64,000 nucleotides of DNA from Bidens hawaiensis (Eukaryota > Streptophyta > Magnoliopsida > Asterales > Asteraceae): the NCBI GenBank assembly GCA_021521415.1, contig JAIQDT010004984.1, positions 62,001 through 126,000 of the forward strand, given 5' to 3'. Positions 20,797 through 32,782 of this stretch are shown here, piece by piece. The translations under genes were made by a program, and so were the position numbers. The notes below the pieces were generated by a model. That model had not been told where the DNA came from and ran no database searches. It saw only the letters and a program-made list of their open reading frames with translations. Each line of letters opens with the position of its first letter. The first letter of the stretch is position 1.

Positions 20797-22625
20797 ATCA
20801 AGGATGCCTCACATTCATGGACTACGTCACTGAAGATTCTAAGCCAAAAGAAATCAAAGACGTTCCTATCTTTTCTGACTATTCTGATATCTTTCTTGAT
20901 GAACTCCCTGGTATCCCTCCCGATCGCAAATTAGAGTTTAGGATCGATCTGGTTCCCGGTACTGCTCTGATCGCGAAAGCTCCGTATCGCTTAGCGCCAA
21001 CCGAGATGAAGGAGTTAAAGAAACAACTAGATGAGCTTCTTGAAAAAGGTTTCATTCGGCCGAGTTCGTCACCTTAGGGAGCACCAATTCTATTCGTCAA
21101 GAAGAAAGATGGTTCCATGCGAAAGTGTATTGATTATCGTGCGTTGAACAAAGTCACAATCAAAAACCGATATCCACTTCCTCGTATTGATGATCTTTTC
21201 GACCAACTTCAAGGTGCTAGCTTCTTTTCAAAAATCGATCTTCGTTCCGGCTATCACCAACTTAAAGTCCAATCCGCAGACATTCCAAAGACTGCTTTTC
21301 GAACAAGGTATGGACATTATGAGTTCACGGTTATGCCGTTTGGACTTACTAATGCTCCGGCCGCGTTCATGGATATGATGAACCGTATTTGCTAACCTTA
21401 CTTAGATAAATTTTTGATCGTTTTCATCGATGACATACTCATTTACTCTAAGTCTAAGGCTGATCATGAAATCCACCTTCGTACTTTGCTTGAAATTCTT
21501 AGAACCGATAAGTTGTATGCCAAGTTCTCTAAATGCGAGTTCTGGTTGCACGAAGTGCAATTTCTTGGTCACATCATCAATATAAACAGTATCCAAGTGG
21601 ACCCCGCTAAGATTGAAGCTATCTCTAAGTGGGAGGTCCCGAGGTCGCCAACTGAGATCCGAAGTTTCTTAGGATTGGCCGGCTATTACCGTAGATTCAT
21701 TGAAAACTTTTCTCGTATCGCCGTTCCCTTAACTTCCTTAACTCGTAAGAACATCAAGTATGAATGGAGGACGAAGCAACAAGAGGCGTTCAATATACTT
21801 AAACAAAAACTCACCCAAGCACCAATCTTGGCTTTGCCAGAAGGTACTGAGGATTTTGTGGTATTTAGTGACGCATCTCACTCAGGTTTGGGATGCGTAC
21901 TAATGCAACGCAAGAAGGTAATCGCTTACGCCTCTCGTCAACTCAAAGTACACGAAAAGAATTACACGACTCACGATCTAGAGTTAGGCGCTATAATCTT
22001 TGCACTGAAGATATGGAGGCACTATCTCTATGGAGTAAGATTTACCATGTACACTGATCATAAAAGTTTAAAATATATTTTCGATCAAAAAGAGCTTAAC
22101 ATGCGTCAACGGCGACGGATGGAAACGCTCAATGACTACGATTGTGAGATTGTTTACCATGAAGGCAAAGCCAATGTTGTGGCCGACGCCTTAAGTCACA
22201 AGGAACATGAGAAGCCTAAAAGAGTCCGAGCGTTGCACTCAGAACTTCAAATCGATCTTTTCGAACAAATCAAATCCGCTCAAACCCAAGCAATCAACAA
22301 AAACCAAATCTCCGATGAAAAACAAAATGGCACCATTGACTCGCTAGTCAAGGGTGATGATGGTATCTTTAGACTTTGTAATAGGATTTGGGTACCAATC
22401 GTTGGAGGGTTACGTGGGAAAATCTTGAATGAAGCTCACAAGTCGAAATATATGATGCATCCCGGAAGTGATAATATGTACCACAATTTAAAGGCAAACT
22501 ATTGGTGGAATGGAATGAAAAGGGATGTCGCTTCGCATGTTGCGAAATGTTTGACTTGTTTGAAAGTCAAGGCTGAACATCAAAAGCCTTCGAGATTGCT
22601 TCAGCAACCCGAACTTCCCGTATGA
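20797..22625 (+). pseudogene. RLG-B reverse transcriptase and RNase H
   Basis: Copies element RNA into DNA and removes the RNA strand. RT motifs in order: [61 protein letters not shown], and the catalytic FIDDILIY at about 21423. RNase H begins near [14 protein letters not shown] (Asp) and runs through [11 protein letters not shown] and ADALSHK. Stops at 21075 (a TGG position changed to TAG) and 21393 break RT, but the long 403-codon stretch from 21414 is open through RNase H into the integrase N-terminus. Confidence 0.92.
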
Positions 22626-23370
22626 AAGTGGGAGTTGATTACTATGGATTTTATTACGAAACTCCCGAAAACGACTCGACAACCCAATGCCATTTGGGTG
22701 ATTGTGGATCGATTAACATAATCCGCACACTTCATACCCATCAATGACTCGTACTCTATGGATAGATTAGCGCGTATCTATGTAAACACCATCGTTGCTT
22801 TGCATGGAGTACCGCTGTCTATAATTTCTGATCGAGACAGTCGTTTTACGTCTCATTTCTGGAAATGCTTCCAACAAGCTCTAGGTACAAAGTTGAATCT
22901 TAGCACCGCCTATCATCCACAAACCGATGGGCAAAGCGAAAGGACGATTAAAACATTGGAAGATATGCTCCGCGCTTGTGTGATCAACTTAGGTGGAAGT
23001 TGGGATGACCACTTACCCCTAATGGAATTCTCGTATAATAATAGCTATCACGCAAGTATTCAAACCGCACCGTTCGAAGCGTTGTATGGAAGAAAGTTAA
23101 AACGCCCGTGTGTTGGTCTGAAACCGGAGACAGTCAATTATCTGGACCCGAGATAGTCCAAGAAACCACCGACAAAGTTATTCATATCCGAGAATGACTT
23201 AAGACGGCACGTGATCGCCAAAAGAGTTACGCCGATGTCCGTCGTAAGCCGTTTGAATTTAATGTTGGTGACAATGTACTTTTGAAAGTCTCGCCTTGGA
23301 AAGGCGTTGTTCGCTTCGGCAAGAAAGGAAAATTGAGTCCTCGATTCGTTGGACCATTTGAGGTACTTGA
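22420..23370 (+). pseudogene. RLG-B integrase
   Basis: Inserts the DNA copy into the genome. The HHCC zinc-binding domain (H...[17 protein letters not shown]) ends the preceding open stretch. Catalytic residues follow: D in [10 protein letters not shown] in [13 protein letters not shown], and E in [13 protein letters not shown]. In-frame stops occur near 22623 and 22720, and a frameshift near 23150. The GPF/Y-type module (RFVGPFEVL) is cut at its last residue by the TRIM at 23371. Confidence 0.88.
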
Positions 23371-23852
23371 TGTAACACCCTTGGCAAACACAACATCGTC
23401 CCACTCTTAGGTAAATCCCACATCGGCTGTGGACAAGAGAGATCCTTGGTTCATAAGTAAATGTCCTGCCTCTTCAATCACCAACGCGTTTTGGGCAACC
23501 AAAAACAAATCCGTGAGCTCTTCGCGGGCAGAGCGGACAATATTGGTGGTGCGAGGGGCCGGATGTTACAGGTGGTATTAGATCCACTCTTGTGCCGTTC
23601 GGGATGATGGGACATGCCTCGTCGAGGACGATGAGTCCAAAGGGGGGTTGTCTGTAACACCCTTGGCAAACACAACATCGTCCCACTCTTAGGTAAATCC
23701 CACATCGGCCGTGGACAAGAGAGATCCTTGGTTCATAAGTAAATGTCCTGCCTCTTCAATCACCAACGCGTTTTGGGCAACCAAAAACAAATCCGTGAGC
23801 TCTTCGTGGGCAGAGCGGACAATATTGGTGGTGCGAGGGGCCAGATGTTACA
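23371..23852 (+). mobile_element. TRIM (miniature LTR element) nested in RLG-B integrase
   Basis: Two 200-bp LTRs (23371-23570 and 23653-23852), each TGTAACACCC...GATGTTACA, flank an 82-bp interior. The interior has a primer site TGGTATTAGATCC at 23573 (two mismatches to the usual tRNA-Met site) and a purine tract AAAGGGGGG at about 23638. CTTGA is duplicated at 23366-23370 and 23853-23857. The LTRs differ at three positions. It is non-coding and would rely on proteins supplied in trans. Confidence 0.95.
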
Positions 23853-23857
23853 CTTGA

Positions 23858-24170
23858 ACGAATTGGCAATGTTGCATACCGTTTGCGACTACCTTAGGAA
23901 ATGCAAGGGATACACGATGTATTCCATGTTTCGAATCTGCATAAGTGTTTGACCGATGAATCGTTGGCTATGCCATTAAAAGACGTTGAAATAAATGAGA
24001 ACTTAAAATTCGTAGAACGTCCAATTCAAATTGAAGATTTGAAAACAAAGAAATTAAAGAAAAGAACGTTGAAAACAGTGAAGTAAAATGGGACTTGCAT
24101 AGAGGGCCCGAATATACTTGGGAACTCGAATCAAAAATGAGAAAAAAATACCCCCACTTGTTTTTGTAAA
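23858..24170 (+). pseudogene. RLG-B integrase C-terminus and chromodomain
   Basis: After the TRIM the integrase tail continues (VFHVSNLHKCL). It ends in a chromodomain-like stretch with PIQIEDLKTKKLKK, then a one-base deletion near 24081, then GPEYTWELESKMRKKYPHLF. Such tails direct integration to particular chromatin in chromoviruses. The single-base loss and the TRIM show it is no longer functional. Confidence 0.85.
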
Positions 24171-24196
24171 GCAATCTCGAGGACGAGATTTGTTTC

Positions 24197-24209
24197 AAGG
24201 TGGGGAGGA
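24197..24209 (+). promoter_or_regulatory. RLG-B polypurine tract
   Basis: AAGGTGGGGAGGA lies immediately before the 3' LTR and primes plus-strand DNA synthesis. Confidence 0.85.
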
Positions 24210-26175
24210 TGTAACAACGTGAAAATTTCGAGTTCAAAGCATCAACTTTCCAAAGTCTAGGAACTGAAATGGCCAAATTCCACAGTTGAGGGTTAACAAT
24301 GAAAATTCTGTTTTCTTGACCCATAGCGGTACACGCCGGGTCAAAAGAAATACCCATCGCGGTACGCGATGGGATGTCTGAAAAGTTGTGACACGTGTGC
24401 AACGTGGCACACGGTGGCAACGTCTGCCGCCTCGTGTAACCACATGGCAACACGTCCGCCACGTGTCGCCACGTGGAGCGGTGCCTGCCACGTGTCGCCA
24501 CGTGGCAAGGCTAGGCTATGACTCACCTGGGCTACGTCGCGGTACGCGACGGGATGCCCAGGAACCCGGGCGCGGTACGCGATAGGACCCAAAATGATAT
24601 CTATGAATTGCAAGGTCCGGGCTTCATTCTTGGCATCCCACAAATCAGTTCTCAAGCCTCTCTCTAGCTTCTCTCTAAAACCCGACAACCATATACTCGA
24701 TCCACCTCGATAAACGTGCCATATTACATCGTAAAGTGTGTCCCGAACCTTCATTTGTGTACCAACGTTTCCTTGGAGTTCGTTCCACCCTCCACTCACA
24801 TACGATCAAAGGTGTTGTTATAATGGCAAAGAATCTTGTAAAGCATGTCGACGAGTGTTGAAGCTTGACGTTATTGTTTCACGATCGAGAAAGAAGCGGC
24901 GTTGGAGTGCTGCTTGAGTCCCTAGGGTTTCGATACGCCACTAAGGTTAGGCGTAATAATGAATTCAATATAATTCAATAGTATATTAAAGGCTTAAGCC
25001 CTAAGTCGAGGTTATACTCGATACCTCGATAAAAGAAAATAAACATAACAAAGAAATGAATGAAAGAATATTGTGGTTACATATATATGTGTGTAAGTAT
25101 ATATGATTATGTTCTTTTTTATGAAAATATTATTTAATGAATAATGAGTATTCTTAAATAATAAAAGAAAAAGAATACGCTTTTTGGAGAAGAAGAAACG
25201 TCGGGTTTTTAATATAAACTAAAGGTTTATAACTTACTTTTAAACTAAAGGTTTTCAAGTAAATAAGAATTGAACTAAAGGTTCAATCAAGGATTGAGTT
25301 ATAAAATAAAGACTAAAGGTCTTAAGCCGGATCGTGTATCCGACTAACAAATATTTATACTCGTACTATAGGTGTGAGATAAAGAATGGAAAGACCCTTG
25401 GACGGTGAGTGAAGCCGATCCTAAAGAGATAAGGTGAATACGCCCCCAAACTTTTACTTGTTTCAAAATGAGTCAACTTGTTTTATTAAATTGTTTACAA
25501 GGAACTATGTGTTCCTAAAACCGTTATAAATAAAGGGTATGAACCTATCCCTCAGGCTGTGGTATACGTATGTCTGGATCCTTACATAGGTGGTACTATG
25601 CGATGAATGGGCATGATCGCACCACCCTTGGTCATAGGACGCTCTCCTGCAGGGAGTACGATCGTTGTCTAAATTTACAAATACTTAACTAAGTCGAACG
25701 CTGCGGTGTTTGCAGAGGTGACCTAGCGTAGAGGCTCATGTTTATAATGTGTTGTTTGACTTTGTTATTCCTAAGCCACGGTGGGCCGAGGCAGGCGTAG
25801 TCTCGATGGGTAATAAAGTAAAAGAAATATTTTGGCCTCAGCGTGTTCATCAGCATTCGTTTGCTGACGTATTTTCTTACATTTTGCAGGTGAACAATGA
25901 TTGCGCTTGGAATGACGAAGTGCTACTAATATCCGATGGCTCGGATTCATTTTGTATAAGTTTAATATGGTGGTTTGTAAACATAAACAAGTAATATTTT
26001 TGTAACAACTTAAACGGGTATTTTATAATTCCCGTCTTTTGAATGTATATATAAATTATACTTTCGATCCTTAAAGTTTTATAAGTCTTCCGCAAATTAA
26101 CTCAACTCTGATTTATTTACAATTATGATACCAACTATTGGGTCGCACTCCTAGGCCTTAGATGGGGGTGTGACA
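24210..26175 (+). mobile_element. RLG-B 3' LTR
   Basis: Matches 11985-13919 with a small substitution load. Differences include about 30 extra bases in the CACGTG-rich part near 24430, loss of a short CGGCTACGT duplication, and a decayed TATA box. Ends TGTGACA followed by the TGTAC duplication. Confidence 0.92.
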
Positions 26176-26204
26176 TGTACAACACTTTTATTTTATGGTA
26201 TATA

Positions 26205-26240
26205 CTAGGTTTTGAACCCCGTGTATTCACGAGATTTGTC
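26205..26240 (-). mobile_element. Helitron-like 3' terminus
   Basis: On the minus strand, a hairpin-capable CTCGTGAATACACGGGG precedes CTAG followed by T, the terminal arrangement of Helitrons. The element would extend to higher coordinates (about 26240-26790). That stretch is AT-rich with no recognisable gene, and its 5' end was not found. Confidence 0.45.
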
Positions 26241-26791
26241 AAATTATAAAAATAAATAAGGTTTATTATTTCAGTTGCTATTATCAAATACTTATGATGG
26301 AACTAACGTTGCGTAGTTGATCAAACTTCATGTATGAAAATGATATTTAGCTTAATAATGAATATAAACCATATTATGTTATAACCTAATTGAAAAAATG
26401 GTTCTGACCATGACCCATGGATAGCTAGAATGAATGAGATGAGAGATTAGAAATTAAAAGGAATGTTGGATTGACAAATAAGCGTCAACATTTTCTTTTA
26501 TTAGTTTAGTAAGATAAGATATGAAACAATATATGTTTGAACCACGTATATTAGTTTTTACACTTTTAGTAATTACTTGTATGAGCTTAAAAACATAATT
26601 ACATAAATATAAAATACTTGAAATTACTAAAGCCTGAGATCTAGTTTGTTCGGGTCTATTTTATTAGGAACGAGCTCAGCTCGTTTGATATTAATGAGAC
26701 TTGACATAAATCCCATTGGCCATTTGTGTCATCACGTAAGTATGTGGTGTAACTAATGTTGTTGTATTTACGTGGTTCAATATCGACCGAT

Positions 26792-27573
26792 TGTAACACC
26801 CTAAAAACTCGACACTAACATCTCCATGTGTTCATCAACATATGGAACAATTGTAACACCCTGAAAACTTTCGATCCAATTTTGACAACTTTTAAATTAA
26901 AGGGACCATTCAGTCATTAAGCCAAACTTAAAGTACATGGTTTAATATGTCCATTAGATGGCCCGTGTCAACCACGGCTTATCCGTTAAAGATATTTATT
27001 AAGACGAATTGTATCAGACGCCTACTATTTTTGACAACCTCGTCTTAATGAAAACTTATTCGTGAAGTCTTAATTAGAAAGACTGTCTAATCATGTTACG
27101 ATCCATCTCAAAGTCTTGATTAGACGGACCGCGAAGTCTTGTTTACGTTTTTAACTCAACCTTATAACATTAATATAAAATATATTTAACGTTTGATTGA
27201 TCCCAAATCCATTATCAACTCTTTTATCTTGTGTGTTTGCTTATTTCAATTAGAGATTTATTTCATGTATACTTTAAAATTAGGATAAATTGTCAACACA
27301 TCTCGTGGAACTAACTAATTCATCTTAACCGTTGCCGTTTTCCTTTATTGAAGTGAGTAATCACACCCCAATTTCACTTTTATACTTTCGGGGGGCCCTG
27401 TGAGTACTAAACTATTTATTATTACAAAATTATACTAAAACAAAATTCCATTGATTGCGTAGTTGTGATATTGTTCGATTAATTGTTAACTGCTTTTTGG
27501 TTGGTATCTAATCATCATCCTTGTAGTATGAACATACGCCCCGACATGCTCCGTAGTAAGTTGGGGTGTGAAA
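26792..27573 (+). mobile_element. Degenerate solo LTR
   Basis: TGTAACACCCT occurs at 26792 and again at 26852. About 720 bp later the sequence closes GACATGCTCCGTAGTAAG then TTGGGGTGTGAAA, closely resembling gypsy LTR ends (GGGGTGTGACA) with one change. No target duplication is visible and no coding capacity is present. Confidence 0.5.
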
Positions 27574-27577
27574 TGTA

Positions 27578-27670
27578 CACACACACATTCACACACACAC
27601 ACACACATATGCATATATATATATTTATATATATATATATATATACATATATATAAAAATATACACACAT
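27578..27670. repeat. (CA)n and (AT)n microsatellites
   Basis: CA repeats with a few interruptions run into AT repeats. Confidence 0.95.
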
Positions 27671-27732
27671 AAAACAAATCAAAATAAATGCAAGAAAATT
27701 AAAGTTATTATAAATTTGATTTGCTTGATATT

Positions 27733-28012
27733 CAGGGCCGGCTCAATGAATTTGGAGGCCTAAATCGAAATATGGTTTTGTGACATATATATGACCATTG
27801 TTAATATTTTTTTTGTTATTACAAGTTTTCAACTCATGACCTATACTTTAATAACAACCAAGCCTAGGTACCGCCACACCAATACATGACCTTGAGTTTA
27901 CTTTACTCATTATAATATACCTATATATAATGATTTTTTTAGAATTAGAGGCCTTAAATAAATGTGAGCCTAAAGCCTGAACTTATTTTGGCTGGTCCAC
28001 GGGCAGTCCCTG
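27733..28012. mobile_element. hAT MITE
   Basis: Begins CAGGGCCGGCTC and ends GGCAGTCCCTG, partly matching inverted ends. It is flanked by a perfect 8-bp duplication TTGATATT (27725-27732 and 28013-28020). The 280-bp interior is AT-rich and non-coding. Confidence 0.85.
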
Positions 28013-28020
28013 TTGATATT

Positions 28021-28765
28021 GAGCTTGCTACACGATGAATATTGTATATGGTGGAAATCCGTTCATGAAAATAACATATTCTTAAGTATATATAGCCTTT
28101 GCAAGAAAAAAAATGGAAATTACAATATATAAAACCGCATCGTATGCTAATTATTTTAAAAAATAATAATAAAACTACAAAAACCACACCTTAAAATAAA
28201 CATTTGATTTAAAATTTAAAACTTTCCAAAAGATGCGGTTATATTCATTAACCGCATCTCCTGTTTTTCCCTCGCATCTTTTTCCCACATTTGTAGTTAA
28301 ATTTACCGATTTTGTTTCTATATTAAGGAAAACTGAGGTAGCGTTTGGTATGCATGAATGAGAGGCATAATGGATTGAATCATTACGATGAATGAAAAAA
28401 GATGTGATTGGTTGGTCGACGGAATGAAATCACCCATTACCATGTCCATTCCATTACCCCTAAAACACCCCAAACATTCCATCCACCCCCTCCCTTTTTC
28501 ATTTCATCCATCTTTCACACTATATCACATCCACCACCCTCTCACCACCACTACCCATTGCCCTCTAACCACCACCGCCTCTACCGCCGCCACACCCATG
28601 GCCAACTTCATCGCTGGCCATCACCATCACCCCCCTCCGCTGCCGGCCACCACCACCTACTGATTTCGCCACCGGCCACTGCCATCACCCGCCTCCGCCA
28701 CAGGCCGCCACCACCAACTGCTTCCGCCGCCGGCCACCACCATCACCCACCTCCGCCGCCACCTG
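28021..28765. other. Non-coding stretch with possible MITE and CACTA ends and CCA-rich repeats
   Basis: Around 28215-28298, AAGATGCGGT / ACCGCATCT words and ACATTTGTAGT resemble a decayed CACTA end. GTAGCGTTTGGTATGC near 28338 resembles a MITE terminus, but its partner is not in the window. From 28500 a CCACCACC/GCCGCC-rich low-complexity tract produces His/Pro/Thr-rich frames on the plus strand that I do not regard as genes. RLG-C inserted at 28766. Confidence 0.4.
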
Positions 28766-31700
28766 TGTGACATTCGTCAATTTTGGTTCACTTTTGTATT
28801 TGTTTTACTAATTAAACCCGACCCATTTGTAATCCGAACTCTTCGGTATAATAAAAATGATGGATTTTATGTAACATATTTGTTTTATACTTGTCAGGTC
28901 TCAAAAACACCCTTTTTTGGTCCTTAAAACGATTAAAACGAACTTCGGGGGCCTAAATCGTCGATTATCAAAAGCTGGAACCAAATTTCACCCCATGAGT
29001 GCCGCGCCGCGCGACTAATCCTTTCTTGCCGCCGCGTAGCGCCTAGGCAGGTCTGCTGCATGTTTGTTTGTTGTTTATGCTTTACACCCTATTATCCAAA
29101 TCCGATTTTTACACATTAAACCTCTTGCATAACCCATTAAAACTTATCCTATATATACAAGACCCTCCTCTTCATAATTCCTTGCTCATACTTCATCTTC
29201 TCTCTCAAAATTCAAGTTTCTTAAGGTTGTTTTTCATTGTTCTTGGAAGTTTGACTTTCAAAAGTCAAACTAACCATAATACTTGATTCTAACTAACATA
29301 TTAATACTTATAACTTGTGGTACAACATGTATATAATATACACCCCTTTTTACCTTTGGTGGTCACTTCTTTGGTCTCGGTCGGTGGAGTGTCGGGCCTC
29401 GTAAGGCAAGGCTCCATGGAGGACTTTCGTGGTCCTTGATATATATATATATAAAATTATAGAACTAGTTTATGCTTACTAACCATGTTTAACTTCTGCT
29501 CACTTTAGTTTATATATCATATTTATGAAGTTCTATGGTTATGGGTTTGAAGAGACTAGCCTCGGTTTAACCGTAAATAGCTCCAAACCGTAAACCGACT
29601 TGTTTACTAGTTTTATTAAATAATTGTATAAACATATTTTATGTTAGATTTAAGTTTCTAAAATCATTTTTATGAGTTCCATGGTTATGGATTTGTAGAA
29701 TCTAACCTCGGTCTTGACCCGAAACAAGATCCGAACCGAAAACCGAACTTTTGTTTAAAGACTTTATTCTTAACTTTTCGGTTGTAAAACTTATGTATCA
29801 TCATTTATAAATTATTATACAAGTTCCTTGATGTTCGGACATGTGGTTACCATTCTTGATTTTATTCCAAGTTGGAAACCAAACCAAACTAAACCGATTT
29901 CACTCGCTTAAGACACACAAGTGTGTTTCTAGCTATAAAAGACTTGTATATTTATTTAAAAATACTTTATAAACTGATTTTAATTATTTTCTTAAAGTAC
30001 TTGGAATGTTGAATCCAACTTGATCTTATAACAAAGTTTGGACCGACAAAACCGAACACTTACGTAACGGACGTTTTTAGTTCTAAAACAATAGAACTAC
30101 ATACTTGGTTAAGTTTTATTAAATTTTATTGAGTTATCTCATAACATTCATTATTTTGAGAAGTTGACTTTGGGTTTGAACAATTATCAAGACCTAAACC
30201 AGCAAGCCGAACACTCGTTAAAAATCCGTTTTAGTATCTATATTATAAAGGGAATTGCTTTCTTGCACTTTTACCCACCAAATTACTTAACATAGGTTGA
30301 GTAAATATTAAGGCTAGATACTTTAATCCGGTTTCGAGTAAACTTATATTTTTAAAGGACTATTGTTATAATTTCTTAAATATTTACATTTTAAACCTTA
30401 AACTCCAATTGTTTACATTTCTCATCATTTATGTTTATTTAAAGACTTCCAAGACAACTTTTCCAATATAAGACTTCTTTTCGTTTAGGTTTTGTTCGTT
30501 AAACTCGTCGTTCCGGTTAATCTCCAAATCACCAATCTTTCAAGTTTATTACTTGAACGTGAGTACTTTCATCCCCCGTTTTTCCATCTTTCGTTTTGGG
30601 GGTGATATTGAATACCTATTCAAATTAAATGTTTTATACTTGAGTCTTAAACCACAAACTTTGTTGTATACCTTAAATAAATGCTCGATTTGGTGTTATA
30701 TGCTTGCATGCTTAAATGCTAATGTGTTTACCGTTTTTGGCTTGTTGATTCATAATGTCGGTCCCGTAAATTTATCACTCAAAACTCACAATAAATGTCA
30801 CAACCCACACAATAAATATGCCGACACGAAGGTTGATGACTTTGCTAATTTAGTAAGATTAACTGTTTGTTAACGGAGGAATTAGAAACAAACAGAATTG
30901 TTGCTTAAAGACTAATAAATGTAACAGACACAAACAATAACTCAAAAGATTTCCATTTATAGAAAGGTTTCATACAAATGTAAATCGATTAGGGTTTCTT
31001 GTAAGGAATGTATATCCGTACTAATCTTAGGACAACCGTCACACTTACTCAGGAATATTCGGTATGTCTGAAAAGTGTAAAGTGGCAAACCCGTGGTAGG
31101 CGTGCCCTAAATTATTCTATTTATAGGCATGCCATCACCTGACAACTGTCATTCCTTCTAGAAACCCTGATGATAGGTACATAATCATATTACATATTCA
31201 AAAATATACTAAGTGTAAAAACAGGTCTTCGGGGTAGGCTTTGTGCATTTTGTTTTCTTAGAGTCTTAAACCATAAACTTTATTGTATACCTTACTTATA
31301 TAAATGCTCAATTTGGTGTTATATGCTTACATGCTTAAATGCTAATGTGTTCACCACTTTTGGCTGGTTGATTTATAAATCTGAGTATATTTGGCATCCC
31401 ATTATATAAAGGTGTCGTTAATGTATTCTTATTAACGATTTCATTATCTAAATTGTTGCTATTATTTATTGTCTTGTATACAAGTTGTGGAATTTCCTAT
31501 TATATACATATTGTTTCAAAACTATGAAATTGCTCACCAACCTTTGTGTTGACAAAATTCTATTTTATGCAATGTTACAGGTTTGACTTTTGGTTTACCC
31601 GAGGGTTGAAGAAAAACGTAATTAAGACTAATAGGTTATTAGCAAAATGAACAATATATTATTTGTTACGTTTCGAACTCGGTATTTTATGAACATGTTA

Positions 31701-31827
31701 TGTGACTTCTTATAATTTTGTGAAATTAAATGAGTTGATTAAATATTGTCACTTTAATAGTGTCTTGTGTATTTGAGCAATCGGTTGCACCCCGACATGT
31801 TCCGCCGCCTTTGGTCGGGGTGTGACA
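28766..31827 (+). mobile_element. RLG-C 5' LTR containing a copia LTR fragment
   Basis: Starts TGTGACATTCG and ends TCGGGGTGTGACA. It includes 505 bp matching the LTR of RLC-D (30755-31259). After this fragment about 110 bp of the gypsy LTR is repeated (30642-30752 and 31261-31374). Without these additions the LTR is near 2.4 kb. Confidence 0.85.
30755..31259 (-). mobile_element. Partial copia LTR (RLC-D family) inside the RLG-C 5' LTR
   Basis: Begins TGTCGGTCCCGTAAATT in plus orientation, matching 39505 onward (and 53761 onward) with substitutions, plus about 75 bp that the 39505 copy has lost. It ends abruptly at TTTTGTTTTCTT, where the full LTR continues CGAGCAGACC. The left flank GATTCATAA is identical to that of RLC-D at 39504, so both sit at the same site of the gypsy LTR. 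Confidence 0.85.
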
Positions 31828-31830
31828 GAT

Positions 31831-31843
31831 TGGTATCAGAGCC
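31831..31843 (+). promoter_or_regulatory. RLG-C primer binding site
   Basis: TGGTATCAGAGCC lies three bases after the LTR, complementary to initiator tRNA-Met. Confidence 0.92.
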
Positions 31844-32333
31844 ACAAGACTATATGATAGGTGGTTAGACGTAACGACCTAGTATAGTTTTGCTTTAGGG
31901 TCCTTATACGTGTTACCTATACGTGTTTACCCTACTTGATTGTTCATTACACTTATTTATTTATAAACTTATTTATTTCAACAAATCATAAATGTACACA
32001 TACACACACTTTCATAGTATTTCAAGGTATCCTTACCTTAAATCGCAAAAAAACATTAGTTTTTATATTGTGTTTTATGGATTACAAGCTTAACTTGGAT
32101 CCCGTTATTTAAGATCCCTTTAAGGTTGCATTTATATCGGGTTTGTAGCCATCATAGGGAGCGAAACACTATGAAACGACCATTTGACAAAAAGATTCCA
32201 ATAATCGAAGGTGATTTACTTACCTGGAAAGGTTGAATTGTAGTGTTTGTATACTAGGCCAACGAACCGTGTTATACATGTCAATACTTTAAGTTGTCGA
32301 ATGCGAGCGTTCTGGGCGCCATCCAAATTTTGG

Positions 32334-32585
32334 TGTTGAAACATAAAAGCCACGGTGGTTCATGGACTAGTGTTTTAACATCTCGTTGTATCTCTGTTTT
32401 TATTATATGTTATTATCGTTATTTGAGTCGAAAACATGAAAAAGACGCGGTGGTACGTGCACATGTTTAGACTCCAACACGGTATTTTGTAAAGAAAATA
32501 TTTTTTAGTGGGGTAAATATCAAATCATGGTGGTTCATCCGGACTCTACAAATCTCAAAATCTCAAAATTTTCAAGCTACAACCT
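32334..32585 (+). repeat. Three-copy stem-loop array in the RLG-C leader
   Basis: Loops carry AAAAGCCACGGTGGTTCATG, AAAGACGCGGTGGTACGTG and AAATCATGGTGGTTCATC. Each loop is enclosed by its own stem. TGTTGAAACA (32334-32343) pairs with TGTTTTAACA (32371-32380). GAGTCGAAAACATG (32425-32438) pairs with CATGTTTAGACTC (32462-32474). A weaker ATTTTGTAAAG / CTCTACAAA surrounds the third. It lies between the primer site and the gag start, and the loop motif matches the four-copy array of RLG-A. Confidence 0.7.
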
Positions 32586-32782
32586 CTCAAAATCATTTAC
32601 GTATTGTTTACGAATTGTTATTTATACACAAACTTTTATATTTTTTTAACACTAACATCTCCTCCTTACTAACTCTAGGAATTCATAATCAAACTAGAAA
32701 TTTTATTTTATATTATTTTTATACACCCTCATATTCATTTCTATTTACCTCAAAATTATTTCATTTCTTTATAATTTATAGA

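Larger units (their letters stand above)
11985..26175 (+). mobile_element. RLG-B: complete Tekay-like gypsy retrotransposon with nested insertions
   Basis: Both LTRs are present and the element is flanked by TGTAC at 11980-11984 and 26176-26180, a perfect 5-bp target duplication. Order: LTR, tRNA-Met primer site, extra ORF, gag, protease, RT, RNase H, integrase, chromodomain-like tail, polypurine tract, LTR. That order and the chromodomain identify a chromovirus. The RT wording (RNA-template motif plus FIDD) fits the Tekay/Del lineage. The 14.2-kb length includes a 3.6-kb solo LTR in gag and a 482-bp TRIM in integrase. Several nonsense and frameshift lesions show it is dead. Confidence 0.92.

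Noticed and set aside
28388..28770. His/Pro/Thr-rich plus-strand frames
   Set aside because: Low-complexity CCA/CCG repeats, no conserved motif, cut by RLG-C.
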